Below are positions 26,843 to 36,259 of a stretch of 38,424 bases of DNA, piece after piece. Positions within the stretch are counted from its first letter, which is position 1. The number at the start of each line of letters is the position of its first letter. Source of the stretch: Kordiimonadales bacterium (GTDB taxonomy: Bacteria; Pseudomonadota; Alphaproteobacteria; Sphingomonadales; Kordiimonadaceae); assembly GCA_002401685.1 (NCBI GenBank), contig NVTU01000014.1, positions 28,839 through 67,262 on the forward strand, written 5' to 3'. Under the pieces are notes generated by a model. It was not told the origin of the DNA, made no database searches, and worked only from the letters and a program-made list of their open reading frames with translations. The position numbers were made by a program, and so were the translations under genes.

Positions 26843-28035
26843 CGCAGGGCCTCGTTGATTACACTTGATAAATCTTGATATGACCTGCTCCAAGAAAAGT
26901 TAGCCTTAACAAAACCATGCCCAGACGCGCCGACCTTTTTGGCAGCTTCTGGCCCATCCAACAATGCTGACACTCCCGTAGCAAACTCCTTGGGAGAACC
27001 TGCAACATAAAGGTGTTCCCCGTGCTCAGCATTAATGCCTTCATTGCCTAAAACAGTTGTCACAACGGGTTTTGACATAGCCATTGCTTCCAGTATTTTA
27101 TTCTGAATACCTCTTGCCGTCTTCATTGGCGCGACACAAACAGCAGCAGCAGCTAACACTTCAGCCATATTTTCGACAAAGCCGAGTACTGTTACATTTG
27201 GGTTAGCACTTAAACGCTTAACTCTGGCTGGCACGGGCCCGCCACCAATTGTGAAAACCGCGTCAGGATGCTCTGCACGAATGAGTGGCCACATATCACG
27301 GCAGAACCATTCCACCGCCTCGATATTTGGTAGGTAATCCATTGCCCCAGTAAAAACGATGTTTTTTGGCTGCGCCTTACCCTCATGCTGCGACGCATCG
27401 AACTGCTTAAAATCCACGCCATTTGGAATACCGCTTATTTCCTTAAGCCCACCACCGTGTAGGGCTGAAAAGAGTGTAGCTTCGTCTTCACTAACAAAGA
27501 CTGATCGCTGGCTGGTCCCATAAACTGATTTCTCAAACTGGTTTAATTTCTCTGCCTCTCTGCGATAAACCCATGACATCGGCCAAGACGCAGTTTCTGC
27601 GTAAGCGCGCCATTTTTCTGAATCGACATCAACGAAATCGCAAACCACGGGAATGGTTAGCCGGGACGGCAGCAGTGAAGCGGTTGCTGCGGAAAACAAA
27701 AAGATCAAATCAACCGAACCGCCTTCTATCAGATCCTTGACATATGATCGTAACCTCTTGTGAGGATAAGCGTTTTCAGTTAAGCACTGCCCCTTTAGAA
27801 GCCCGCGTAAACTCAATAACTTCTGCTGAAACGGCGCAGTATGCTGAAAACACGTTGTTTCCATGCGCTCCTTCAAAAACGCCTCATATTGTCGGTCATC
27901 TTTTAAATCGACAAAACATCCCAAATGGACGGTATGTTCCTCTGCTAACCGCTTCAGAAAATTCCAAGAACGAATTTTATCCCCCTTATTAGGCGGATAA
28001 GGAATTCGGTGCGAAAGGAAAAGGATATTTGCCAT
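26839..28035 (-). CDS. TIGR03087-family XrtA-associated glycosyltransferase
   Basis: A 398-residue GT-B glycosyltransferase with N-terminal ILFLSHRIPYPPNKGDKIRSW, the hallmark of the group, VDVDSEKW, then SGIPNGVDFKQF, NIVFTGAMDYLPNIEAVEWFC, VTVLGFVEN and the C-terminal donor-site region APMKTARGIQNKILEAMAMSKPVVTT. It should transfer a sugar to the lipid-linked EPS repeat at the inner face of the membrane. Its neighbours are the exosortase (overlap of four bases) and the FemAB-like protein. The donor sugar cannot be inferred. Confidence 0.93.
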   Translation of the reverse strand: MANILFLSHRIPYPPNKGDKIRSWNFLKRLAEEHTVHLGCFVDLKDDRQYEAFLKERMETTCFQHTAPFQQKLLSLRGLLKGQCLTENAYPHKRLRSYVKDLIEGGSVDLIFLFSAATASLLPSRLTIPVVCDFVDVDSEKWRAYAETASWPMSWVYRREAEKLNQFEKSVYGTSQRSVFVSEDEATLFSALHGGGLKEISGIPNGVDFKQFDASQHEGKAQPKNIVFTGAMDYLPNIEAVEWFCRDMWPLIRAEHPDAVFTIGGGPVPARVKRLSANPNVTVLGFVENMAEVLAAAAVCVAPMKTARGIQNKILEAMAMSKPVVTTVLGNEGINAEHGEHLYVAGSPKEFATGVSALLDGPEAAKKVGASGHGFVKANFSWSRSYQDLSSVINEALR

Positions 28036-28041
28036 CTGCGC

Positions 28042-29088
28042 TTATCCTAAATGCCGGCTGAGGAACGGCCCGATGAAATTCGCGACAGGAAGCGGTAACT
28101 TTTTCCAGAGCTTAACCATCAGTTCGAACTTCTTGTTCGTTGGGCTAATATCTGCCTTCGCAAATCCAGCTGCAGTCTTTGTTTCATACTCAAGAAACGT
28201 CGGCGAAAAGCCCCAATTTTTCTTAAACTTAAAGGGTCCGGTTCCTTCTTTACTTCGGCCAAAGTCAAATATGTTATAGCCCCGTTCAACGGCGTTGGTC
28301 ATCAGGCGGTAATACATAAAGTCGTGCGCCCCGTAGCGCCGAGCTTCAGCTGTGCCGCCAGCATAGTAGGGCAAGACGGTTTTCCCGTGATAGAAACTTA
28401 ACAGGCTTGCTACCGCCTCGCCAGATGGTGCTCGAATGACCTGCACCGAAACATCTTCGCCAAACTGCTCAATAAACAGGGAGAACATCTTTTTGGGAAA
28501 CACAGGCGTGCCAAGATTGCGCACACTTACAGCGTAGAGCCTATAAAATGTATCGATATCCTTATCCCAAGAACAGGTAAGCCCCGCCTTCAAGCTCTTG
28601 CGTACAACGGCACGCTGCTTTCTTGGGATATCCAGCAACAGCGCCTCATCGTCAGCCGCCAGTGGCTTCACGAAAGTCGCGGCCCGCGTAGCATCTGCCG
28701 CCCATCCACCTTCACTATGGATTTTAGCTTTCACAGTGCGAAACTCAAGCTGTCCTAACTTTTCAGTGCGGCTTATAGCCCACGCTGCATTCTCAAGCGC
28801 AGCTAAAGCATTCTCATCCTCTGCAAGCGGGCCACCGTAAACACCGAACATCGTCGAAATCAATGCATTGCCAAAAAGCCGGCTACGCCGCGCAGTCAGT
28901 GGCAAAACGCCAACAATCTTACCCTCTATTTCCGCAATCAGATAGGGACATTTATGGCCCGCGCCCCCTTCGATAACTGATTTCCAGCCGGCACGGTGGC
29001 AGAAAGTACCGTCCTCGTGAGCCAAAACATAACCATCCCATGCGGCGCGGTCTTTGTTTTCCATCTGGCGTATCAGCACAGGCGCCAT
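28042..29088 (-). CDS. FemAB-family XrtA-associated transferase (TIGR03019 type)
   Basis: The 348-residue protein has the GNAT/FemAB layout: WDGYVLAHEDGTFCHRAGWKSVIE, the central VVRKSLKAGLTCSWD, SLLSFYHGKTVLPYYAGGTAEARRYGAHDFMYYRLM and IFDFGRSKEGTGPFKFKKNWGFSP, the last being the TIGR03019 signature. Family members transfer acyl or amino-acyl groups, and here the acceptor may be an EPS sugar. The ATG at 29088 overlaps the deacetylase stop by one base and follows AAGGGGG by about five bases. Confidence 0.92.
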   Translation of the reverse strand: MAPVLIRQMENKDRAAWDGYVLAHEDGTFCHRAGWKSVIEGGAGHKCPYLIAEIEGKIVGVLPLTARRSRLFGNALISTMFGVYGGPLAEDENALAALENAAWAISRTEKLGQLEFRTVKAKIHSEGGWAADATRAATFVKPLAADDEALLLDIPRKQRAVVRKSLKAGLTCSWDKDIDTFYRLYAVSVRNLGTPVFPKKMFSLFIEQFGEDVSVQVIRAPSGEAVASLLSFYHGKTVLPYYAGGTAEARRYGAHDFMYYRLMTNAVERGYNIFDFGRSKEGTGPFKFKKNWGFSPTFLEYETKTAAGFAKADISPTNKKFELMVKLWKKLPLPVANFIGPFLSRHLG

Positions 29089-30005
29089 CACGCCCCCTTG
29101 CCGCTAAAAAGCGGGGCATAAATCTTATCCATGCGTTGGCAGTCAAAATCGCGACCCAACGCCCTCAATTTGTCTGGCAGTGCTTTTTGCCCAACATAAT
29201 GACGAAAACGGGAGAGCCTTGAAGCCTCTTTGACATAAGGCTGACCAGTATCCACTTCCCAAGGGTGCATATAGAAAACGCTGGGGCCAGAGGTCTGGTT
29301 TGAGGCTTTCTGCAGCAAATATCTGCCGAGCATATAAGGCATAAGCCGAAAATACCCGCCGCCAGACGCCGGCAGCCTTTTAAACGGCACGTCACATACG
29401 GTCAGCGGTATTTCCAATACACCGTGGTTTCCAGCTGGGAAATAAGGCGTTCTCGGCGCATTTTTAGATCCATAATGGTCGGTTTGCACAGGATAGACAC
29501 TTGATGAATAAGAAAACCCTGTCACGGCTAGTTCTGGATACACCCACTGGGTAGTTGAGGTGAGCGAAAAACTCGGCGCACGGTATCCCTGCACTTTTTT
29601 CCCCGAAGCGTCTTCCAACAAACGTTTCGCTTGCCGAACGTCATTCGCAAAGTCGCTTTGCGACATTGTGAACAGACGGCGATGGTCCATGCCGTGGCAC
29701 CCAATTTCGTGCCCAGCCTCAGCAATCTCGAGAATTAGTTTTGGGAAACGTTCCGCAACCCAGCCAAGGCAAAAGAAAGTAGCTTTGACCCCCATTTCCG
29801 CCAACAGAGGCAAGATTAGCGATATTTGGATTTCTACACGGCTTTCAAGAGACTGCCACTCACCGCGATCGAAGACATTCTCGAACGCTCCAACCTGAAA
29901 CCACTCTTCCAAATCAACCGTGAAAGCCAATGAGGAGGACTGTTTCACCAGGCTAATATCAGCGATGGCAACTTCGGTTTTGCCGATTGGTTTATTACTT
30001 GCCAT
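29088..30005 (-). CDS. XrtA-associated polysaccharide deacetylase
   Basis: NodB-type deacetylase. FTVDLEEWF (the first Asp block; residues about 28-36) starts the domain, GHEIGCHGMDHRRL carries the His-x3-His metal motif, QGYRAPSFSLT is motif 3 and FYMHPWEVDTGQP is the C-terminal His motif. It should remove N-acetyl groups from EPS aminosugars. The ATG at 30005 (305 residues) overlaps the ATPase 3' end by 11 bases; an ATG 20 codons earlier would lie well inside that gene and add a non-conserved stretch. No signal peptide is seen, which is normal for this subgroup. Confidence 0.93.
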   Translation of the reverse strand: MASNKPIGKTEVAIADISLVKQSSSLAFTVDLEEWFQVGAFENVFDRGEWQSLESRVEIQISLILPLLAEMGVKATFFCLGWVAERFPKLILEIAEAGHEIGCHGMDHRRLFTMSQSDFANDVRQAKRLLEDASGKKVQGYRAPSFSLTSTTQWVYPELAVTGFSYSSSVYPVQTDHYGSKNAPRTPYFPAGNHGVLEIPLTVCDVPFKRLPASGGGYFRLMPYMLGRYLLQKASNQTSGPSVFYMHPWEVDTGQPYVKEASRLSRFRHYVGQKALPDKLRALGRDFDCQRMDKIYAPLFSGKGA

Positions 30006-31041
30006 CGCCTTTAGACCCAGCCGCCAACTGCGCCATAATACTGGTGAGTTTTTGCAGAGTTTCATCCTGAGACTTCATCATCTTCTCAAGCTTTCCCATC
30101 CTACCTTCTAGCACATCTACATTCTTCTTATTCTCTAACGGAATAGAAGCGTCATTCTGCGCATTCACGGCTGGCCCCCCATGAGACATGGTGGCCGAGC
30201 GGGCCGAACTAAGTGCTTTAACAGGCTTCATATCGCTGGACATATCTGCGATTACAGCCTGCACAGTTTCGGCGTCAATCGTATGTATTTCTTCAAGTGA
30301 GCCAAACAAAAGCAACCGCGAACACAGTGTGTTCAACCGGCGCGGAACTCCTTCGCTGTGATTATAAATTGCTTCTACCGCATCAGCCGTAAAACAAGGA
30401 TCATTATCCCAGCCCACCAAACTAAGTCGGTGGCCGATATAGGAAGATAACTCTTCTAGTTCCATTGGCTCAAGGTGGTGCGTCGCAATAACTCGTTGGC
30501 GTAACTGCTCCAATTCGGGCGCTTCAAAAATACGTTCTCTAAATTCTGGTTGGCCCACGAGGAAACTTTGAATAAGCGCCTTGTCACCTTCCTGGAAATT
30601 GGACAGCATGCGCATTTCTTCGAGTGCAGCGTTCGAGAGGTTTTGTGCTTCATCAACCACAAGGAGGGCGCGTTTGCCTTCCTTAAACTGGGTCCGAAGA
30701 TGTTGCTCAAACCGAGCGAGCAATTGCCCTTTGTCATCAGCCTGCGCATCTAAGCCAAAGGCTGCTACCACGCTCCGCAACAGATCTTCAGCACTGAGCT
30801 GCGTACTAACGATCATCGCGGCAACATATTCTTCACGGTCGAGAGTGTCAAACAGATGGCGGAGCAACGTAGTTTTACCCGTGCCAATGTCACCAGTTAC
30901 GATAATAAAACCTTCGCCCTGGTTCAGGCCGTAGGTAAGATATGCCATCGCTTTTTTGTGGGTACGCGAACTAAAATAGAAACGCGGGTCAGGTGTCAGC
31001 TGAAAGGGCCGCCCCTGTAAATTGTAAAAACTTTCATACAT
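29995..31041 (-). CDS. XrtA-associated AAA ATPase (ExeA-like)
   Basis: The 348-residue protein begins with MYESFYNLQGRPFQLTPDPRF, the start of the XrtA-associated ExeA-like family. It has the Walker A FIIVTGDIGTGKTTLLRHL (residues about 45-63), Walker B ALLVVDEAQNLS and QRVIATHHLEPM. The C-terminus is a Lys/Gln-rich coiled segment (VLEGRMGKLEKMMKSQDETLQKL). ATPases of this group are thought to drive or regulate EPS assembly, and no membrane segment is visible. It is six bases downstream of the outer-membrane protein gene. Confidence 0.93.
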   Translation of the reverse strand: MYESFYNLQGRPFQLTPDPRFYFSSRTHKKAMAYLTYGLNQGEGFIIVTGDIGTGKTTLLRHLFDTLDREEYVAAMIVSTQLSAEDLLRSVVAAFGLDAQADDKGQLLARFEQHLRTQFKEGKRALLVVDEAQNLSNAALEEMRMLSNFQEGDKALIQSFLVGQPEFRERIFEAPELEQLRQRVIATHHLEPMELEELSSYIGHRLSLVGWDNDPCFTADAVEAIYNHSEGVPRRLNTLCSRLLLFGSLEEIHTIDAETVQAVIADMSSDMKPVKALSSARSATMSHGGPAVNAQNDASIPLENKKNVDVLEGRMGKLEKMMKSQDETLQKLTSIMAQLAAGSKGDGK

Positions 31042-31047
31042 GCCTGC

Positions 31048-32538
31048 TTAAAAAGTCCCTCGTAAATAAAACGTCATTGAATTTTCCTCGAGGTCAGCAC
31101 CTGGTTCGTTTGACTGACGCTCAGAATGGCTGAAACCAATAGCAGCCTTAAAGTATCGTGACAATGTTACCGTCCAATCCAAACTTGCCCGTATATTGTT
31201 ATCTATACGAGTTTCTCCCTCAAATCTACTACGTCGAAAGCTAATATCACCGGATATTTGCGAGCGTGTTGTGATCCGCCGCTCAAAACCAGACGAAACA
31301 CCCCAAGACTGAGCTGTTCCTGAAGCATCGTCAAAAGTTCTCAGTTCATAGTTTCCGCTTAAAAAGAACTGTGTACGTTTTTGGCGCAAAGTCAATGTTC
31401 CCCGCGTCGTCCTTCGTCGGAAGTCCGTGTCAGAGAACGTAAAAATAGGATTGGTCTCGTCAATAGGGAGCCGTTGACCATTGGTAATACCGTTGTCTTC
31501 ATCAAAATTGAAACTCTGAAGGCTATCATTTGTAACAATGGTGTTCGCGGTAAGGACGTCCTGATAGGTCCCGTTAAAGTCCAACCGACTAGTCAGCAAA
31601 TAAAGCACCTGTGCAGAGTATGTCTCCCTACGGCCATCTTTCCCTGCGGTCGCTGTTATGTCCAGTTTTCTACCCGGCGTCCAGCGAAAGCCTGCTTGCC
31701 AGGTAAAGCCATCTTCCGATAGTTCAGCCGACTGAAAACCATTATCGGAAACGCCAACTTCGCCAATCAATTGAAAGAAGCGATTGAATTTATACTTTAA
31801 TTCAGCGCCAGCCCGCTCTGTCCAGAAATCATTCACGTCAACTTCGTCAGATACGGTCAAACTTCTTGTCACTTTTGACGAGTTCGCAAATATCCGCCAG
31901 CTGAAACTATTGAAACGATCCCCCGAGCCAAGAGCGGCTGAGATTTCCTGTGAATTAGTATCCGAGAAATTTACCGTCAGGGTTTCATCTTCCAAATTGT
32001 CAGCTGGTGTCCGCGATATACCATACCGATACGTAATTCTCCAATCGGCAAAATCCCTCACCCCGCCTTTAAGAATGGCCGTCCCTGTATAATTTTGCAG
32101 CAAACGGCGATTATCGCTCTGGTTCGCGAAATTGCTAGAAATTGATCCCCGTTGATCAAGAAATTGTTCCCGCAAACTAGCACGAGCAACAATGGTCAGA
32201 TGATCTTCAATCACTTCCGCATCAAGGGTGCCAAAAAGATTTTGACGCGTATCGGTCGTATTGTCCGACAGGAAGTAGAAATAATCGAGCGCATAATCTG
32301 CCGCCGCAGTAATGCGCTTGCCTTCGTACCGCACGTTCAAACCAGGCGATAGATTTAACACGGCATCGGATACACGACCAGACTCGGTAAGGAGCGCATT
32401 ATCGGTCAGCGAAAGGCGTGCCTCGGTACGAGGATCAAAAAACCAATGATCGCTTGCAAGTGCGGTGTTTGCTGCAAACAAATACAAGCAAAACATGAGG
32501 CACAGTTTAGAGAATTTTTTGGGCCGAAAATAAGCCAC
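31048..32538 (-). CDS. TIGR03016-family outer-membrane beta-barrel protein of the XrtA EPS locus
   Basis: The mature part is rich in alternating polar/aromatic strands (RITAAADYALDYFYFL, DIAWRITYRYG-type segments) and ends in MTFYLRGTF, a C-terminal Phe typical of Bam-assembled barrels. I chose the GTG at 32538: it gives a clean signal peptide (AYFRPKKFSKLCLMFCLYLFAANTALA, cleavage after ALA), and AAGGGG lies six bases before it, adjacent to the kinase stop codon. Longer upstream starts would lie inside the kinase gene. At 496 residues it has family length. It may form the pore or a wall-docking site for EPS. Confidence 0.9.
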   Translation of the reverse strand: MAYFRPKKFSKLCLMFCLYLFAANTALASDHWFFDPRTEARLSLTDNALLTESGRVSDAVLNLSPGLNVRYEGKRITAAADYALDYFYFLSDNTTDTRQNLFGTLDAEVIEDHLTIVARASLREQFLDQRGSISSNFANQSDNRRLLQNYTGTAILKGGVRDFADWRITYRYGISRTPADNLEDETLTVNFSDTNSQEISAALGSGDRFNSFSWRIFANSSKVTRSLTVSDEVDVNDFWTERAGAELKYKFNRFFQLIGEVGVSDNGFQSAELSEDGFTWQAGFRWTPGRKLDITATAGKDGRRETYSAQVLYLLTSRLDFNGTYQDVLTANTIVTNDSLQSFNFDEDNGITNGQRLPIDETNPIFTFSDTDFRRRTTRGTLTLRQKRTQFFLSGNYELRTFDDASGTAQSWGVSSGFERRITTRSQISGDISFRRSRFEGETRIDNNIRASLDWTVTLSRYFKAAIGFSHSERQSNEPGADLEENSMTFYLRGTF

Positions 32539-32548
32539 ACAGCACCCC

Positions 32549-33754
32549 TTAGCGCCCGCCATACCCATAATAAGTGGCGAATTTTTTATTGCCACCATTA
32601 AAGCGCGTCTGGTTCAAAAGTAAATTAATATGTTCGCATGAACTAATCATGTTCAAGCTTTCTTTAATTTGTGGTTCTGTGGTTTGTTCTGCATGGATTA
32701 CGAACACCGTTTGTCCCATGTAGAGTGCCATCACAGACGCCGCCGAGCTCGCAAGAACTGGCGGGCTATCAAATATTACAAGTCTGTCCGGGTAGCGGTT
32801 CGCTATCTCGTCAACTATTGCTTCCATTCGGTCGGACGCAAGAAGCTCGGTGGTTAGGTTATGTTGTCTTCCCGCTGGCAAAAGCACCAGGTTCGGCACG
32901 TTCGTGCGTATCAAACAGTCGCCCACTTCCAAGTCTTTATCAGCAACGACATCCATGAGCCCGCGTCCACCACCAACGCCCATTCGGTTTAGGACTTCTG
33001 GCTTAGAAAAATCCGCGTCGATCAGAAGAACCGTTGTATCTTGTTCTGTCGCAATGGAGAGAGCCAAATTGATTGTGCAAAAGGTTTTTCCTTCGCCGGG
33101 ATTGGAGCTCGTCACCAGGACAATATTGCTATTCTTACTTTTTTGCGTTCCTTTTGAGAACGCATTCAGAAGAATAGATCTTTTGATAATTCTAAACTCT
33201 TCAAGCATCAGGTTTGGCGGCATATCAGGGGTTATATACCCGCTTTCCCGTAACCCAACTAAGTCAATCTCTTCGACTTTACGCTGTTTACGAACTTTTC
33301 TTACGACGCCAGGCGCAGTTGCCGCTGCGTTATCTTGCCCGGTAAGGCCAGCCGCGCTTGGTCGTGCAACAGAAACGCCGTCATCGGCATTTTTGGTTAC
33401 ATCCGTTTTAGCAATCTCGTCATTTTTTGTGTTTGCGGGCCCCGTATTTTGGCCAAGGCCTGTAGCCTTTTGCCCAAGACCGGTAGCGTTTTGTCCAAGG
33501 CCTGTAGCGCGTTGAACGCCCACTGCTACATTCGCCCCACGCGGCTTCTCTGGAGCCCGGCTAACGGGCTCAGTTGTAGTAACACTAGGGTTCATCGCAG
33601 AGGGATCACGTTGATGCTTTTTAGGTGTCCCTATTCCGACAGCTAACTTTCCGGCAAACGGATTTTTTTCAACGTTTTCCGCCGCACGCTCCACCAACGA
33701 AGCACCTTTTTTGCGGGCTTTCTGTTGTTTCGCGGCGCGTTCGATCAAATCCAT
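32549..33754 (-). CDS. XrtA-associated tyrosine autokinase (CpsD/Wzc type)
   Basis: Residues about 190-401 form the BY-kinase: Walker A VTSSNPGEGKTFCTINLALS, Walker A' VLLIDADFSKP, Walker B LVIFDSPPVL, and a Tyr-rich tail ending FATYYGYGGR that is the expected autophosphorylation site. The N-terminal 170 residues are low complexity and probably disordered, with three ATGLGQ(N/K) repeats. It pairs with the separate Wzz-like protein, whose gene is immediately upstream (22 bases). Phosphorylation of the tail normally switches chain-length control. Confidence 0.93.
   Translation of the reverse strand: MDLIERAAKQQKARKKGASLVERAAENVEKNPFAGKLAVGIGTPKKHQRDPSAMNPSVTTTEPVSRAPEKPRGANVAVGVQRATGLGQNATGLGQKATGLGQNTGPANTKNDEIAKTDVTKNADDGVSVARPSAAGLTGQDNAAATAPGVVRKVRKQRKVEEIDLVGLRESGYITPDMPPNLMLEEFRIIKRSILLNAFSKGTQKSKNSNIVLVTSSNPGEGKTFCTINLALSIATEQDTTVLLIDADFSKPEVLNRMGVGGGRGLMDVVADKDLEVGDCLIRTNVPNLVLLPAGRQHNLTTELLASDRMEAIVDEIANRYPDRLVIFDSPPVLASSAASVMALYMGQTVFVIHAEQTTEPQIKESLNMISSCEHINLLLNQTRFNGGNKKFATYYGYGGR
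33446..33508 (-). repeat. Three 21-base tandem repeats in the kinase linker
   Basis: Three copies of a 21-base unit (coding Ala-Thr-Gly-Leu-Gly-Gln-Asn/Lys) lie in the N-terminal linker of the tyrosine kinase. Units differ mainly at third codon positions, so they have been selected at the protein level or have been there for some time. Confidence 0.85.
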
Positions 33755-33776
33755 TTAACTCTCAACTTTCTTAATA

Positions 33777-35399
33777 CTAACCGAACAATGACAGATTCAG
33801 GTATTCTGAAATAACCAGCCCGACAAAAACCAGCAAAAGAAGCATAAACGTTCCTGCAAATCCGAGCATCTGAATTTTGCGGTCCTTCGCCTCGTCTTCC
33901 GATAAAATTCTGGTTACGTTCCCTAGGACCGGTAAATCGAACTGCGCCCGCAGCTGCTCAACTGTAATTATAACCGGGCGCAATTGTGACAACATAAACG
34001 CAGCGCCTAAGCCGCCAACAAACGCGCCTGCAAACGCTACAAAAAGAAACAACAGCCGGTTTGGGCCATTAGAGTTTGCGGGTAACACAGGGGCATCAAT
34101 AATATTGAAGGCCAACGCTTCGGTGCGAGTTTCAAATCCTTCACGTAGTTCCAGGCTTTCGATCTCTTCTTGAACGTTCTCAGCTCTTTTTCTCAAATTT
34201 CTATGCGTTGCTCTCAGAGTTGCTTCTTCAGCTTTTTTCTCAGGGACAGACTTTGCCTTAATGGTCAGATCATTCACCACGGCCTGCTGATTGGACAAGC
34301 GTTGCTCAAACGTCCTTAAATCAGCTTGAATACCAATTTTTTCTTTAAACAAAGTCTCATAGAGGGGATTAGGAATGGACGTTGTCAGCGTATTCGTCTG
34401 GCCAGCTTCAAGTGAACCAGCGAGTTCGGCAGCGATTTTCTCCTGCTTGGCATCAAACTGGATCTGCAATTGGTCAATGAGAACAATTAAACGCGCAGAG
34501 TCTGGCCATGCATCCTTAAAGCCCTGAGTGCGCAAATCATCTAGTGCCTTTTGACGATCAAAAATTCTTGCCAATAAGGGATCCTCATCGGATTTCCCTT
34601 TACTTGACTGTTTCGCCTGCCGGATAGTTGGGGCCGTGTTCCGCAATTGAATACTTATTTCTTCCTCACGCACACGTGCTTCTGAAATGCTATGTTCTGT
34701 GTCTCTTAGGTCTCGCGCTGCAGACTCTCTTTTTGAACCAAACCTACCATCGCCTAAATACTGAAAATTCTCTGAGCGAAATGCATTCAGTGCTCGTGAT
34801 GCGGCCTCGGTCTGCTGCTGGTAACCTCTATATGCGCGTTCTAGCTCGTCTCGCGTTCCAGCAGTCTGCCCACTATTATTAGCGCTGGCGCCTTGTTGGA
34901 AAAACGACAAAAGATTATCCACAACGGTTTTTACAACAATCGCCCGATCCCGTTCGGTAAGACGACTATCATTGTTCTCATAAAGGATGCGGAAATTATT
35001 TTTGTCTAAAGATACAATACGAATGTCACGGGTCATCTGTGCAATCAGGGCATTTTTGACGTTCACGTTTGACCCCACCAACTGATCTAGTTGATCCGTA
35101 CGCTTTATTATAGTTTCCAGTGTCGTGCGATTAACAACCGTTTTGCGCACTTGCTCCAGTTTCTTTTTAACATCAATATTGATGCCTAAGTTTCTCGCAA
35201 TTTCAGGCAGCAACGTATCATTAATGCTGACCCTCGCATCCGCGGAATAGATAAGAGGCATGCGCAAAATAATCACCCAACTTACAAGCGCAATTACCCA
35301 GGCGGTTGCCAGCATAGCCCAGCGTTTACGCCAAATGCCGTAACCAGCAGCTTTTACCTGCAGAAACAGGTCATGCAATCCGGGTGTTTGCGATGCCAT
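33777..35399 (-). CDS. XrtA-associated Wzz-like chain-length determinant
   Basis: The 540-residue protein has an N-terminal membrane segment (WAMLATAWVIALVSWVIIL, residues about 25-45), a long periplasmic coiled-coil region with repeated Glu/Arg/Gln heptads, and two C-terminal hydrophobic segments (LLFLFVAFAGAFVGGLGAAF and GTFMLLLLVFVGLVI), as in the TIGR03007 family. The ATG at 35399 is used: AGGAG lies six bases before it, whereas an ATG two codons upstream would touch the ribosome site. It controls EPS length together with the kinase next door. Confidence 0.93.
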   Translation of the reverse strand: MASQTPGLHDLFLQVKAAGYGIWRKRWAMLATAWVIALVSWVIILRMPLIYSADARVSINDTLLPEIARNLGINIDVKKKLEQVRKTVVNRTTLETIIKRTDQLDQLVGSNVNVKNALIAQMTRDIRIVSLDKNNFRILYENNDSRLTERDRAIVVKTVVDNLLSFFQQGASANNSGQTAGTRDELERAYRGYQQQTEAASRALNAFRSENFQYLGDGRFGSKRESAARDLRDTEHSISEARVREEEISIQLRNTAPTIRQAKQSSKGKSDEDPLLARIFDRQKALDDLRTQGFKDAWPDSARLIVLIDQLQIQFDAKQEKIAAELAGSLEAGQTNTLTTSIPNPLYETLFKEKIGIQADLRTFEQRLSNQQAVVNDLTIKAKSVPEKKAEEATLRATHRNLRKRAENVQEEIESLELREGFETRTEALAFNIIDAPVLPANSNGPNRLLFLFVAFAGAFVGGLGAAFMLSQLRPVIITVEQLRAQFDLPVLGNVTRILSEDEAKDRKIQMLGFAGTFMLLLLVFVGLVISEYLNLSLFG

Positions 35400-35457
35400 T
35401 GCCATCTCCTACGTAACAAAACAGACGCTATTAAAGCGCAAGGTTCTGTTCAGTATA

Positions 35458-36102
35458 CTACAAAATGCTCTCAGGTATAATAAGTACGTCACCTGGTAGT
35501 ATTTTTACATTCTTCTTGATGTTCCCATCACGAATTAATTCGTCAATTTTCAGACGGTATTTCTTTTGTTCCCCATCGACAACCCGGATCAATGTGGCTT
35601 GATCGCCAGCTGCAAATTCTGTCAAACCACCAACCTGGATCATCACATCCAGCAGTGTCATATTAGCAATATAGGGTATCGCCTGAGGCGTGCCTGCCTC
35701 GCCAACTACGCGCACTTGTTGACCAAAGGGGCCGTTGAAGCTGTCGACCATTACTGTCACACTGGGCAAAGCCATAATCACTTCAAGCTCTTCGCCGATT
35801 TCCTTTGCAAGTTCCGCTGGGGTTTTCCCCGTTGCTGCCAAATCATCGATCAGGGGAATACTCACGGACCCATCAGGCCGTACGGTTACACGCCGCGTTA
35901 GATCAGGGTTACGCCATACGTGAATATTCAAAACATCAAGCGGACCAATAAGATACGCCGGTCCTGGACCTTCATTCGGTGAGACAAATGGCTCAGGTGG
36001 AAGTTCTTCTAGGGACCCGTAGAAGACCGAGCAACCTGCCAAGGACAAGGCCAAGAACGCCGCGACCAATGCTTTCGAATACAATTTTATACTAGCAGCC
36101 AC
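35458..36102 (-). CDS. XrtA-associated polysaccharide export lipoprotein (Wza-like)
   Basis: The 214-residue protein has a lipobox (SLAGC, Cys at residue 24) behind a signal peptide, so it should be anchored in the outer membrane. YLIGPLDVLNIHVWRNPDLTRRVTVRPDGSVSIPLI is the Poly_export domain and VRVVGEAGTPQAIPYIANMTLLDVMIQVGGL the SLBB-type part. The start is GTG at 36102, with GAGG seven bases upstream. It begins a run of tightly spaced EPS genes that reads leftwards. Confidence 0.93.
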   Translation of the reverse strand: MAASIKLYSKALVAAFLALSLAGCSVFYGSLEELPPEPFVSPNEGPGPAYLIGPLDVLNIHVWRNPDLTRRVTVRPDGSVSIPLIDDLAATGKTPAELAKEIGEELEVIMALPSVTVMVDSFNGPFGQQVRVVGEAGTPQAIPYIANMTLLDVMIQVGGLTEFAAGDQATLIRVVDGEQKKYRLKIDELIRDGNIKKNVKILPGDVLIIPESIL

Positions 36103-36203
36103 AGCAGCGCCTCTTCTAAAATTCTAATAAATCGAGTAATTAAACTCTAGCTAGTGTCCCTTATGCATAGTTAAAACACTATAAATCAAGGATAAAACAC
36201 GTT

Positions 36204-36259
36204 AAACGCCGATTGCTCGACGAAATTAACTTAGTCTATTTCATTTTTGCTCGGCGTTT
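36204..36259. repeat. Nine-base inverted repeat near the end of the small ORF
   Basis: AAACGCCGA (36204-36212) is the inverse complement of TCGGCGTTT (36251-36259), separated by 38 bases. The arms overlap the 3' end of the 51-codon ORF. A T-rich stretch follows on the plus strand. The loop is too large for a standard terminator, so function is uncertain. Confidence 0.4.
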
